NCBI GenBank assembly: GCA_018715225.1
Contig: DVMB01000067.1
Span: 1-25,733 of the forward strand
Length of the DNA stretch: 25,733 nucleotides
Reading direction: 5' to 3'
Source: Candidatus Onthoplasma faecigallinarum
GTDB lineage: Bacteria > Bacillota > Clostridia > Christensenellales > UBA1242
Numbering within the stretch: position 1 is the first letter of the stretch; each line of letters starts with the position of its first letter. Positions 1 through 8,164 of the stretch are shown here, piece after piece. The notes under the pieces are model-generated. The model did no database searches, was not told the origin of the DNA, and saw nothing but the letters and a program-made list of their open reading frames with translations. Made by a program: the position numbers and the translations under genes.

Positions 1-281
1 TTAATATACAAATAAACCTGACAAAATCCGCCTGTTTGAAAGTCAATAACTACCGTTCCGTATATCCATCCGTCACATTCAGCAGTATTTGAGGTGTTCC
101 AGGTTTTATTTACACCCCTTGTTAAATCAGGCATCCCCCAAGCGTTAACTTCCTCTTTGCCCGCCGCAGGAATATTATTCATACTCGTGTTTGCTTTCAG
201 GGATAAATCGTCATTGGTTGCAATATCGCCCTCAATCTCCGATATCGGAATTTTAGAACCTAATTTTAACGTGCTTGTCAT
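1..281 (-). CDS. Partial tail fibre/tip-associated protein (C-terminus outside window)
   Basis: An open frame begins at the ATG at 279-281 and stays open to the left edge, giving 93 codons without a stop, so the C-terminal part is missing. A good ribosome binding site (AGGAG, 8 bases before the ATG) supports this start, and the stop of the upstream fibre gene overlaps that site, as expected in a phage operon. The visible protein starts MTSTLKLGSKIPISEIEGDI and continues through a Trp/Asn-rich stretch to a segment with VVIDFQTGGFCQVY. I recognise no enzyme motif. Its place directly after the long fibre gene suggests a further fibre, receptor-binding or fibre-accessory protein; that is inferred from position only. 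Confidence 0.75.
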   Translation of the reverse strand, partial: MTSTLKLGSKIPISEIEGDIATNDDLSLKANTSMNNIPAAGKEEVNAWGMPDLTRGVNKTWNTSNTAECDGWIYGTVVIDFQTGGFCQVYLYI

Positions 282-292
282 TTTTGTATCTC

Positions 293-2074
293 CTATCCTA
301 TCAACACTAACTTATACGCATTAGCAGCGACATTTGAATCTGCGTTCATCTTCACTACAACCTGAGTCGTGGACGAAAATATAATCTCAGCAAATATCTG
401 CGCATTGTCTGACACTCTACGGAGCGTTGCACATACATCCTGAGAGTTTAGCGTGTGAGTTACAGTCCACGTGACAACACCGCCTGATGGAGTGAGAGCA
501 GGGTTTTTGTACGTTTGCTTTTTTACTGATGAGCCTCCTATCTCAGCCTTTGTTGCATAAGTAGCGGCTATATTATTCCCGTTCCCGTCTGCTGTGGCTC
601 TTGCTACCGTATCATCAATATAAGCAATCTTCCGCCATGGTGTCCAACCTGTCGCCGGTGACTCTCGATGAGAACGATAATAAAGGTTAGGTGTTGTGTC
701 ATCACCTGTCCACGTCAAAATTAATTGCCCGTCTGCATTACCTTTCCCACGTATATTAATTACATGTCCATATAGCAGACCATCCGGTTTATTTGCCGTT
801 CCACTCTCAACTCTAAACACTGATAAACCAACAGGATAACTATTTCCGACTGTGCCTTGTGCGGGTAATTCCCCCACTCCTGAGTATTTCGTGACAGTCG
901 CAGAATCGGAATTGCCTTGTAAATCGCCAACAATCAGCTCTTCAAATGTTTTTGTATCTTTGATTGTCTGATTTCCTGTCAATTTCACAACCTCTGATGC
1001 GTTTGCTTTCGAGTTGATTGTGTTGTTGATTGCCGTTGTGAAACTGGCTGTTGTTGCGTCCAGAATTGCTTTGTTTGAATGAGTATGCCTTGCCGTTGTG
1101 TTGGAATTAACCTGAGATTGATATGAGTCCGTAAAATCATTGGTGCTCAATCCCTTACCCTCTATCTTGTCCACCTTGTTCTCAAGCCCCGTGATAATAC
1201 CAGCTTCCGAGTCGTCGAGGTCAGAGAGGGTGACAAATTCGCTGTCATTCTGGAGCTGTGATGTCTTTGTCGGAACTGAGATGTTGACAGATTTTGAGGT
1301 TACAGGCTGAGCGGCTCCGTTTACCTTTACTGACTCAATCACGTTGACCTGCGCGCCTGAGGCTATCCCGTTGAGTTTGCTCTCATCTGAGATTGTGAAA
1401 CTCGCCGTTGTAGCGTCAAGTATGGTCTTATTCGTGTGGGTATGTCTTGCAGAGGTGTTCGAATCAACTTTTGATTTATAATCATTCGAAAAATCATTCG
1501 TTGAGAGCTGCTTTCCAGTTACCTTATCAACCTTTGTGTTCAGCCCCGAGGTGAGAGAAGAGTTTGTTGCAAAGTCGCTGTCATTTTGCAACTCACTTGT
1601 CTTTGTGGGAACTGAAATATCAACGGTCTTTGATGTGACAGGCTGCGCCGTTCCGTTCACTTCAATGGTTTCAATGACATTTACCTGAGCACCCGAGGCT
1701 ATGCCGTCAAGTTTTGACTTCAAATCCGTTGTAAAACTCTGTTCTGTTCCATCAAGGATGGTTTTGTTTGCGTGATTGTGCCTGTTTTGAGTGTTTGAGT
1801 CCACCTGAGATTTATAATCATTCGTAAAATCATTCGTTGACAACTGCTTTCCTACAACTTTATCAACCTTTTTGTCTAGTCCCGAGTTTAGTTCCTGTGT
1901 TGTCGCTCGGTCTATCCACTTCGTCCCGTCGAAGATTTTATCCTTTTTGTCTCCAACATCAAAATAAATCTGCCCTTCTTTTGGGGACGCAGGTACAACG
2001 CTCAGATTTTCAAAAACAGCATTTACAAGATTATTACCTTGTAAATCAAGATTTGTATAAATTTTTTTTGCCAT
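293..2074 (-). CDS. Repeat-containing tail fibre with pyocin-knob-like domain
   Basis: This 593-residue protein has the layout of a trimeric tail fibre. Residues 1-60 form a short N-terminal attachment region. Two near-identical units follow at residues 69-168 and 181-280, with a third, partial unit from about 300 to 352. Each unit contains a GK-x-LSTNDF segment, an RH-x-H motif followed by NK-x-ILD, and, in the first two, SGAQVNVIE and VPTKTS-x-LQNDS. Residues about 398-486 (GELP...NSYPVG...GWTPWRKI) resemble the pyocin-knob domain of phage fibres. The C-terminal 75 residues are a beta-rich tip (WTVTHTLNSQDV...). It lies downstream of the tip gene and the connector gene, 8 bases after the latter. 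It probably binds the host surface; the receptor is unknown. Confidence 0.85.
   Translation of the reverse strand: MAKKIYTNLDLQGNNLVNAVFENLSVVPASPKEGQIYFDVGDKKDKIFDGTKWIDRATTQELNSGLDKKVDKVVGKQLSTNDFTNDYKSQVDSNTQNRHNHANKTILDGTEQSFTTDLKSKLDGIASGAQVNVIETIEVNGTAQPVTSKTVDISVPTKTSELQNDSDFATNSSLTSGLNTKVDKVTGKQLSTNDFSNDYKSKVDSNTSARHTHTNKTILDATTASFTISDESKLNGIASGAQVNVIESVKVNGAAQPVTSKSVNISVPTKTSQLQNDSEFVTLSDLDDSEAGIITGLENKVDKIEGKGLSTNDFTDSYQSQVNSNTTARHTHSNKAILDATTASFTTAINNTINSKANASEVVKLTGNQTIKDTKTFEELIVGDLQGNSDSATVTKYSGVGELPAQGTVGNSYPVGLSVFRVESGTANKPDGLLYGHVINIRGKGNADGQLILTWTGDDTTPNLYYRSHRESPATGWTPWRKIAYIDDTVARATADGNGNNIAATYATKAEIGGSSVKKQTYKNPALTPSGGVVTWTVTHTLNSQDVCATLRRVSDNAQIFAEIIFSSTTQVVVKMNADSNVAANAYKLVLIG
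1019..1870 (-). repeat. Tandem ~100-codon repeats inside tail fibre gene
   Basis: Three coding repeats: about 1571-1870, 1235-1534 and a partial one at about 1019-1177. They share the words KVDK, LSTNDF, RH-x-H and ILD at matching positions, with a period of 112 and then 119 codons. The DNA is diverged but clearly alignable. Such repeats can change in number by recombination and so alter fibre length. Confidence 0.8.
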
Positions 2075-2082
2075 ATTATCTC

Positions 2083-2634
2083 CTATATCAGATATACATG
2101 TCCTTTAAATGCCGGAGTAAAAAGTATCTGAATATTTCTGTCATCAATATATTTGACATCTGCTTCAACGATATTACCTTCGATATCAGCTATTGATACC
2201 TGAGGGTATCGTCCAAGATTATGTTTAATACGAATTTCTTGTGTTTCTTCAAGCTGGTCATGCCGATAACTGTTCGTTAACACCGCATCATTAGCGACTA
2301 TACGCCCAGCAAGATATGTGATAGCTACCTCGCACCCTTCTTCAAGAGGATTAATCAATATAAGGCTATTCGCAGCGTCATCTATTTCATATTTTGAGGG
2401 CAAAATATTATGATTGTTGATATTAACACTGACAACTTTTGTTTTACTCAATATTTCTTTGGACAAAACAAATTCTTTTTGGTTTTGCGTCGTTATAAAC
2501 TCTTCTGTTGTAAGATTTTCGCTCTGGCAATACTTCAAGTGCATCAAGCATTCGTTTAATACGTTTGTATCGCATTCAGAAATGCCGCTCAATGTCGGGT
2601 TATCGTGCCAGGTATAGACTTCAGCATCACTCAT
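2083..2634 (-). CDS. Tail fibre connector/baseplate-adaptor-like protein
   Basis: A 183-residue protein between the tip protein gene and the fibre gene, with gaps of only 6 and 8 bases. The C-terminal 60 residues (HNLGRYPQVSIADIEGN followed by alternating hydrophobic residues to LFTPAFKGHVYL) match the pattern HNLG..P.V...D..G...F....G..YL that recurs in small C-terminal beta domains of phage fibre and connector proteins. The N-terminal half has no motif I can name. The likely role is joining the fibre to the tail tip; this rests on position and the C-terminal pattern. Confidence 0.65.
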   Translation of the reverse strand: MSDAEVYTWHDNPTLSGISECDTNVLNECLMHLKYCQSENLTTEEFITTQNQKEFVLSKEILSKTKVVSVNINNHNILPSKYEIDDAANSLILINPLEEGCEVAITYLAGRIVANDAVLTNSYRHDQLEETQEIRIKHNLGRYPQVSIADIEGNIVEADVKYIDDRNIQILFTPAFKGHVYLI

Positions 2635-2640
2635 AATAAG

Positions 2641-5115
2641 TTAATATCCTTTCGCAATAATATTGACGGTGCATGTGGTAGGCGTCCCGTCATTTTTATA
2701 AGCCAGTATTTTTGCATATTTATTCGTTTTTTCGACTACTACAGCATAAGCATCAATTGAATCGTTAACAGTAGCTACTATTGTAGGCACATGAATAAAA
2801 TCAAACTCAACTACTGCGCCTTTTTCTGCATCAGTTATGACCGTCTCCAGCTTTATCTCTATTTCGGGGACATCAATATTAACCTTAAATGCCGTTAATA
2901 TGAGAGGTGTATTATCAATAGGGCTAAAAAGCGCTCTAAACTTACAATAACGGAATGTGTACTCTCCGGAATTTGCAAAAAGCCAAGGTGTAAATGTCTT
3001 TCCGTCGTTCGAATAACACCATTCTATCGTTATGTTGCTCCTGGAATGTACCCGGACCGTTTTTACATCAAAAGACACAATGCAATTGATAAGACGACCT
3101 ATGTCATATATCTGGCTCTCATAAGATCCGCTTGAAATGACGTCAGCGCCCCACCAGCGTCCGTTATTGTAGTAATCATCTTCTATCTTTTCTGCTGCTG
3201 AGAGCCAATATTTTGCCAAATTTTGCCACAGAACATTATTAACTTTTAGTGTTATAGCGTTTTTCGCCGTCCCATCCCTAATGTCGTATTTATCAGCGAT
3301 AACAATTTTTTTGGTATTATCAAAATTCCCGCCCAAATCCTTGAGAATGTCGAGATAGACAAATTCATCTACATTAGGAATATCACTGACAGATATCACA
3401 TCAAGAGTCGCATTTTTCGAGTAATTATAACCGTTAAAAGCCTTAATCCAGAATTTATACAGCCCCCGTCTGTCAATATTGAGACTTGTTGTAGTACCAT
3501 ATATCTCTCTTTTTACCAGCGATGAGTTTTCCCAACTTTCGCCTTCTCTTATCTCATAAGAAATCCCTTCTCCGCAGCTTTTCCAGACAAAATTAAAAAG
3601 TGTCGAAGATTGAATAACATTGAAATTCTCAACATCAGGCGGAATTACAACTAAATCAGAGAGATCACTGACAAGTATATGAGGCTCTTTTGAGCCGAGC
3701 TCGTCGCTGTATAGGCGCTCGTCGTAGTGACGCCAATTGACTGTAAACGTTCCGGCTCCATCATCAACAATTGATGTAATTTTTACGGGATATTTTTTGA
3801 GCCCCATAAGCAAACTGTCAAATGTAATAATATCGCCGACTTCGCGGTCGTAGACGCGATAGTCTGTTTGAAAACTCCCAAAATAAGGCTGTAAAATTTT
3901 TGAATTTATGTAATACCAAGCTAAACGGCTTGCCTGCTCGAAGTTTGTACAGGAGTAAATATTGACACTGTGTTCTATAGGCACTCCGTCTCTGTATTCA
4001 GGAAGTTCTGCATAAGCTTCAACCTTCTGCCATTCGTGTTCCGGCGAAATATACACGCATTTTAAAATGTCATAGTGTTCCTCAGATGGAAGAGATTCAA
4101 ATGTCTCAGAGCCTTTGACTATTGCATCTCCGTCTATGTGCTGACACACAGGCCCGGCTTTGTCTATTTTAAACTGCAATTTTCCGTTTTTCGTGAATAA
4201 TCCGCCGCGGCATGAACGATATATCTCATCCAGCAGCGAGCGCGCAGAGGTCTGGGAATCGAAAATCATGTTGAAAGTAAAGCGAGGTGCCTTTTTTCCG
4301 TTTGTTTCCACTTCTTCGTCGCAAAAAGCTGCAGATTCAATAAACGAATAAATATCAAATATTTTATTTATTTTTTCTTCGCTGATTGTTCCATCATTGT
4401 TTAAGCCCAAACCTAGGCCATTATAACAGATTAGAAAATCTAAAAGGCACCATGCCGGATTTTCGCTGTATTTTATTTCATAAGCATCAGGAGTCGTATA
4501 AACTCTGACTTTTCGCCCTTTAACAATAGCTGTCAGGTTATAATTAATGTCTATCTTCTCATTCTTGGGAACTGAAATCGCAAGATAAGCGATATTTCTC
4601 AAACTTCCGACTTTTTCCGCTCTTTCTTGTTGACTGCTGCCGCCGACGATTTCATCGACATTTTGTGTTGAAGTGCCATAATACTGCTTAACACTGATCC
4701 CTGATATCTCGCTCATCTTGATATCATTGAGTCTGATATCCTCATACGCCGTAATTTCCCCCTCTGCAAAAGCTACAATCCTTTTTATGGCCTTATCGTA
4801 GTTCTCATCCTGCCAGATGCGGTTTCCTGCAAGCTTGCAGCGGCCATATAAAAGTGGTACTGGTAAATCTTGATTGGTCTGTGTTTGCAGCACTCCTGAC
4901 CCATAAGTCGGAGAATTTGACCCAAAGTCAGCTTTTTTCGTTGTTATAGATGATAATCCTAGGGCTATTCCTCCGTAAATAAAAGCGGCACCAATATATC
5001 CGATTGCCGTTCCGATTGCGGCAAGCCCCGCAGTTGCCAGAGTTGCACCAAGCGCACCTGCTACACTAAAAAAAGCTGAAGTTATTAAGCCTGCTAATGC
5101 TGTAAAAACTGCCAT
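2641..5115 (-). CDS. J: Tail tip / host specificity protein, gpJ-like
   Basis: An 824-residue protein in the position of lambda gene J. Residues 1-60 are strongly hydrophobic and Ala/Gly-rich, as in the gpI/gpJ region of lambdoid phages, which suggests a fused gpI-like N-terminus. The stretch near residues 75-105 (QTQTNQDLPVPLLYGRCKLA) is the hallmark start of the gpJ/TipJ hub domain: it reads P-x-P-x-x-YG just as family members do. Long beta-rich hub domains follow, then a fibronectin-like segment near 500-570, and a C-terminal beta region. It starts one base after the gpK-like gene ends. It should form the central tail hub and contact the host. No separate gpI gene is seen between it and gpK. 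Confidence 0.88.
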   Translation of the reverse strand: MAVFTALAGLITSAFFSVAGALGATLATAGLAAIGTAIGYIGAAFIYGGIALGLSSITTKKADFGSNSPTYGSGVLQTQTNQDLPVPLLYGRCKLAGNRIWQDENYDKAIKRIVAFAEGEITAYEDIRLNDIKMSEISGISVKQYYGTSTQNVDEIVGGSSQQERAEKVGSLRNIAYLAISVPKNEKIDINYNLTAIVKGRKVRVYTTPDAYEIKYSENPAWCLLDFLICYNGLGLGLNNDGTISEEKINKIFDIYSFIESAAFCDEEVETNGKKAPRFTFNMIFDSQTSARSLLDEIYRSCRGGLFTKNGKLQFKIDKAGPVCQHIDGDAIVKGSETFESLPSEEHYDILKCVYISPEHEWQKVEAYAELPEYRDGVPIEHSVNIYSCTNFEQASRLAWYYINSKILQPYFGSFQTDYRVYDREVGDIITFDSLLMGLKKYPVKITSIVDDGAGTFTVNWRHYDERLYSDELGSKEPHILVSDLSDLVVIPPDVENFNVIQSSTLFNFVWKSCGEGISYEIREGESWENSSLVKREIYGTTTSLNIDRRGLYKFWIKAFNGYNYSKNATLDVISVSDIPNVDEFVYLDILKDLGGNFDNTKKIVIADKYDIRDGTAKNAITLKVNNVLWQNLAKYWLSAAEKIEDDYYNNGRWWGADVISSGSYESQIYDIGRLINCIVSFDVKTVRVHSRSNITIEWCYSNDGKTFTPWLFANSGEYTFRYCKFRALFSPIDNTPLILTAFKVNIDVPEIEIKLETVITDAEKGAVVEFDFIHVPTIVATVNDSIDAYAVVVEKTNKYAKILAYKNDGTPTTCTVNIIAKGY

Positions 5116-5116
5116 T

Positions 5117-5497
5117 TTATTTTATGACCCGAAAGCAAATAATTTTTTTGTATTTCTTCAGACTCCCAATCTGGAGAGAGTGTCCTCTAAAGACTTCTAT
5201 AACCTTTCCGAATTGGTAGTAAACCGCTACATGCAATTCATTTTTAAATCTTGTAGCGATAATATCACCAGGTTCCAGCTCACTTGGGGATATTGGCGTA
5301 CAATGCTCCCTGATGCACCTGAGACCGTAATAATAGTTTTGATCACTGTCATTCCCTTGCAGCTTGTAGCACGGTTTGTCCCTATAAATAAACTGGACCG
5401 GATAAAAACACCCTTGATAAGTTCCATCATCGTTATACATTTGATACGGGCGCCCTATTTCTCTTAAAAGGGCTGATATTTTGCTGTTCATTGACAT
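5117..5497 (-). CDS. K: NlpC/P60-type tail tip peptidase, gpK-like
   Basis: A 126-residue protein in the lambda K position, preceding the tip gene. It looks like a compact NlpC/P60 (C40) cell-wall peptidase: IGRPYQ near residue 14, a candidate nucleophile Cys30 in YQGCFYPVQF, a LEPGDII turn at 74-80, and a candidate His89 in ELHVAVYY followed by the strand VIEVF. The usual DCSG/DCWG motif is changed to QGC, so the assignment is by overall pattern. ATG at 5497 is preceded by GAGG at 5 bases; an alternative in-frame ATG lies two codons downstream. In related phages this peptidase locally opens peptidoglycan during DNA entry. The N-terminal JAB-type domain of lambda gpK is absent. Confidence 0.75.
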   Translation of the reverse strand: MSMNSKISALLREIGRPYQMYNDDGTYQGCFYPVQFIYRDKPCYKLQGNDSDQNYYYGLRCIREHCTPISPSELEPGDIIATRFKNELHVAVYYQFGKVIEVFRGHSLQIGSLKKYKKIICFRVIK

Positions 5498-5605
5498 ATT
5501 AACCTCGATTATTTAGCATAGGGCATTTAATTTTATCCGTCATTGAAATGGTATCCTGCTTGCTTCATAAGACTGCGTTTACAGGATAAGTATCAAAATA
5601 AATAA

Positions 5606-6937
5606 CTATACCTTGATAACCTGTTCTTTGTACATTGTCGGGAAACCACGGAAATTAGCATGATTGCCCAGTTCTTTGCATCGTGTAAAAGTCCTGTCGC
5701 ACTTTTCTTCTTCACCTTTGTAACCGCATCGGCAATCCTTGAATCTCCGGACCTGACATGTCGCTCTATACTTCATAACAGGTGCTTGTATCTCATAACC
5801 TCCCAGAGGAGTTTCTATATCAAAAGATACATCTTCATGATTAAGCTTTAAATTGTTGCATTTTCCAGCCCATTCAACTCTCTGATAATCAGAGAGCAGA
5901 GTATTTGTATTGACATCTAAAAAAACAAGAGATATAACAGCAGGTGCATTAGTGATTACATCTCCGCGATTTCCGATGATTCCAGAAAAACTTAAATCAA
6001 CATTTGACAGCGCCACACTTCTTTTGGCTACGCTGCTGTTATCGTCTCTTGTCATATCCCCAAGACTCAGCGAAGCGCCGATATACTCAACATTGTCGTA
6101 CATTAAAAATTCAAGCGTTTCATTATCAAGGATATGGACCGGGCCTCCTTCAATCTCGACATTCAACAATCTGCGAGGTATTATTTCATCTTTTTCTATC
6201 TCTTGTTGAGGATTTTCAGTTTTAAAGACCTCTTTTAACTTTACTTGCAGCGTCCCGAAACCGTATTCAGCAATTTCAGAATTTAATATGTCACTGTCAA
6301 ATCTGACCGGATAGGTCTTTCCATCGCCTCCTCTGTCTTTTTCCCACGTCCAGTTAAAAGTTCTGAAACGCCCTCTTTTGGCGATAAAAAAGTTTTCGAG
6401 TTTTTTTCTTATTTCAGGAGTCTTGTCAAAAGACAGAGTCCAGCTCTTTTTAGGCGCATCCCACCAGCTTTTTTTGTTGTTTTGAGCTGTAAAAACTTTA
6501 TCTACAAGAGTGTAAAAATCGATACTGTTCTCGCATTCCGCATCATGCCAGAAATCAAACTCCCCCGGGTCCTCAAAAGGTGTTCTGTCAATACAGACAA
6601 GTTTTAATTCAGTTTCACAAAACCCAAAGTCTTTAATATTCTGCTTCAGGCTGTCAGATTCAAAAGTACATATATATTCCTGACCGTTGCCTCCTTTTTC
6701 CTCGTCCCAGATAAAACGGAACTTACCGGCCTGCCCCATAACAGAAATAAAGAAATCTTCCAGCTCTTTTCTGCCTCTGAAATTTTTGTCAAATTTGAGC
6801 GCAAAAGTTCTTTTTGGATAGGTCCAGACAGGATATCTCTGTTCTTTCCCCTTCATCTTCTCATTGATTTGAGTCTTAAACTCAATAGATGAGGTATAAG
6901 AATCATCGTAAGGTATGCTAAAAACAGGCAGTGTCAT
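5606..6937 (-). CDS. Minor tail protein: two gpM-like domains fused to gpL-like Cys cluster protein
   Basis: This 443-residue protein has three parts. Residues about 1-118 and 128-245 are two copies of one domain: both carry FDK....K.LE.FF, a Trp, then E.GG.G..Y...F.SD.L...I...GF...L.LK, as in the beta-sandwich gpM/DUF2460-like tail proteins. Residues about 255-443 match the gpL-like (DUF2163) domain, ending in C-rich CQVRRFKDCRCGYKG, a further Cys pair and the FRGFPTM signature; the cysteines are 394, 402, 404, 413 and 420. Lambda gpL is known to bind an iron-sulfur cluster through C-terminal cysteines, and the same is inferred here. It sits between tape measure and gpK as M and L do in lambda, but in one polypeptide. 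The region upstream has only a weak ribosome site. Confidence 0.8.
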   Translation of the reverse strand: MTLPVFSIPYDDSYTSSIEFKTQINEKMKGKEQRYPVWTYPKRTFALKFDKNFRGRKELEDFFISVMGQAGKFRFIWDEEKGGNGQEYICTFESDSLKQNIKDFGFCETELKLVCIDRTPFEDPGEFDFWHDAECENSIDFYTLVDKVFTAQNNKKSWWDAPKKSWTLSFDKTPEIRKKLENFFIAKRGRFRTFNWTWEKDRGGDGKTYPVRFDSDILNSEIAEYGFGTLQVKLKEVFKTENPQQEIEKDEIIPRRLLNVEIEGGPVHILDNETLEFLMYDNVEYIGASLSLGDMTRDDNSSVAKRSVALSNVDLSFSGIIGNRGDVITNAPAVISLVFLDVNTNTLLSDYQRVEWAGKCNNLKLNHEDVSFDIETPLGGYEIQAPVMKYRATCQVRRFKDCRCGYKGEEEKCDRTFTRCKELGNHANFRGFPTMYKEQVIKV

Positions 6938-6967
6938 AAATTTTCTTCATGTTTTGTAATAAAAGGG

Positions 6968-7003
6968 TTGAATAATGATATTATATATGATATCATAATA
7001 TCA
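6968..7003 (+). promoter_or_regulatory. hicA promoter with palindromic operator
   Basis: A candidate promoter has TTGAAT at 6968-6973, a 17-base spacer and TATCAT at 6991-6996. Overlaid on it is an inverted repeat with 9-bp perfect arms, TGATATTAT at 6976-6984 and ATAATATCA at 6995-7003, whose centre contains GATATC. The last base of the repeat is the A of the hicA ATG. HicB antitoxins commonly bind palindromes at their own promoter, so this is the likely autoregulatory operator. Transcription would begin at or next to the start codon and there is no Shine-Dalgarno sequence, so hicA may be translated from a leaderless or near-leaderless mRNA. Confidence 0.65.
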
Positions 7004-7239
7004 TGAGCAAATATGATAAATTGATTCAAAAAATAATCGATAATAAAGATATTTCTTATGAAGAGGCGGAAAAAGTGTTAATTTCTTATGGCTATGTCCC
7101 TAAGGCTCCGAGAAGCGGAAGCTCGCATATAACGTTTCGCCGCTCCGAATCTGAAAAAATTGTCTTGGTCAAAACTCAAAAACCTTTAAAAAAATATCTG
7201 ATAAAAGCAATAAAGGAGGCTATAACAAAAAATGATTAA
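7003..7239 (+). CDS. hicA: HicA family mRNA interferase toxin
   Basis: A 78-residue protein with the double-stranded-RNA-binding-like HicA fold: SYEEAEKVLISYGY (helix), then RSGSSHITFRR, in which His42 in the conserved GS-H-x-x-F/Y motif is the expected catalytic residue, then a strand and a Lys-rich C-terminal helix. HicA toxins cleave mRNA and are held by HicB. The gene runs opposite to the surrounding tail genes, overlaps hicB by 8 bases and is controlled by the palindrome at its start. No ribosome binding site precedes it. The length is normal for an intact HicA. Confidence 0.88.
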   Translation: MSKYDKLIQKIIDNKDISYEEAEKVLISYGYVPKAPRSGSSHITFRRSESEKIVLVKTQKPLKKYLIKAIKEAITKND

Positions 7240-7591
7240 AGATTTTAATTATTATATGAGTTTAAATTGGACATATCTTCTCGAGTGGGACGATGTAGAC
7301 AATTGCTATATAGCGACAGTTGCGGAATTAAAAGGATGCATAGCCGATGGAGAAACTTGCGAAGAGGCTCTTAAAAATATCAAAGATGCACTTGCTTCTT
7401 ATATCGATGCATCATTGGAATATAACGACTCTATCCCTGAACCTCTAAAACCTGTTGATTTTAAAGGGAAAATACCGTATAGAACAACCCCTGAAAAACA
7501 TTATAAAATTGCTAAAAAAGCAAAACAAAGAGGTACCAGTATCAATAAACTATTAGATGAAGCGGTGTCTAATTACTTGGAGAGTAACTAA
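7232..7591 (+). CDS. hicB: HicB family antitoxin with C-terminal DNA-binding segment
   Basis: A 119-residue HicB. Residues 12-65 form the partial RNase H-like domain (YLLEWDDVDNCYIATVAELKGC, then DGETCEEALKNIKDALASYI), which binds and masks HicA. Residues about 85-117 (AKKAKQRGTSINKLLDEAVSNYL) look like a ribbon-helix-helix DNA-binding end, expected to bind the operator at 6976-7003. A GGAGG lies 12 bases before the chosen ATG, which is slightly far; ATG at 7256 is a possible alternative start but has no ribosome site. It overlaps hicA by 8 bases, consistent with coupled translation. Confidence 0.88.
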   Translation: MIKDFNYYMSLNWTYLLEWDDVDNCYIATVAELKGCIADGETCEEALKNIKDALASYIDASLEYNDSIPEPLKPVDFKGKIPYRTTPEKHYKIAKKAKQRGTSINKLLDEAVSNYLESN

Positions 7592-7594
7592 GAC

Positions 7595-8164
7595 ATGAAA
7601 AGAATTATTATTCTTTTATTTTTTCTGTTTCTGATAATACAGCCATCGGGCGCATTGACTCTTGAGGGCGGAGTGACATACACTGTTGAGACCGCCAGAG
7701 CTGCTGCGTTCGATGGTGTTGCGACAAAGATTGATATGAGTCCCTACAAAGAATATTTAAAAGACCTATATACTTTAACAAATCAGTCCTGTATTGAAAG
7801 AGGTATATATTACTTAGATGCCAGTTATGGTGAACCTAGGAGATTAGGAGGCTTTTATACTTTTGGAATATTAACTACTTATGCAATAGTTTATAAAAGA
7901 GAGCCATATCATACATATTATTATTCCAGGAATGGAACCCTACTCCGAATTGATATAATAACTAAAAAAACTCAAAAATATCCGATAAAAGAAGCAGCAT
8001 ATACACCAACCGGAGAATTAAAAGCTGTTATTTTTCATGTTTCAGACCAAGAGGGATATAGTTTTGATAGAGATGGAAAATTTTTAGGTCATTGGATAGG
8101 TGACTATAGATATACGGAAAAAGGGCGAAAAATCCCATGGTCAAAAAGAAAATCATTAAACTAG
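7595..8164 (+). CDS. Secreted/periplasmic protein of unknown function in hicAB cassette
   Basis: A 189-residue protein that begins with a clear signal peptide: KR, a hydrophobic core IIILLFFLFLII, then PSGA-LT as a likely cleavage site. The mature part is rich in Tyr and contains VDTAR-like TVETARAAAFDGV, IDMSPYKEYL, then repeated short strands such as YYYSRNGTLLRID and FDRDGKFLGHWIGDYRY, resembling Asn-Gly turn (MORN/RHS-like) repeats. From memory, proteins with this layout ending in 'GHWIG' are frequent in gut Melainabacteria; this is unchecked. It follows hicB by 3 bases and likely shares its promoter. The stop codon overlaps that of the tape measure gene on the other strand. Its role is unknown; surface modification or superinfection exclusion is possible. 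Confidence 0.75.
   Translation: MKRIIILLFFLFLIIQPSGALTLEGGVTYTVETARAAAFDGVATKIDMSPYKEYLKDLYTLTNQSCIERGIYYLDASYGEPRRLGGFYTFGILTTYAIVYKREPYHTYYYSRNGTLLRIDIITKKTQKYPIKEAAYTPTGELKAVIFHVSDQEGYSFDRDGKFLGHWIGDYRYTEKGRKIPWSKRKSLN

Noticed and set aside
293..2074. CRISPR-like or diversity-generating repeats in the fibre gene
   Set aside because: The repeats are about 100 codons long and coding; there is no short repeat-spacer pattern, and no reverse transcriptase or template repeat is visible.
5498..5605. 108-base gap with inverted repeat TATCCTG/CAGGATA
   Set aside because: The arms are 7 bp with a 23-base loop and no T run; only very short frames occur. Too weak to call.
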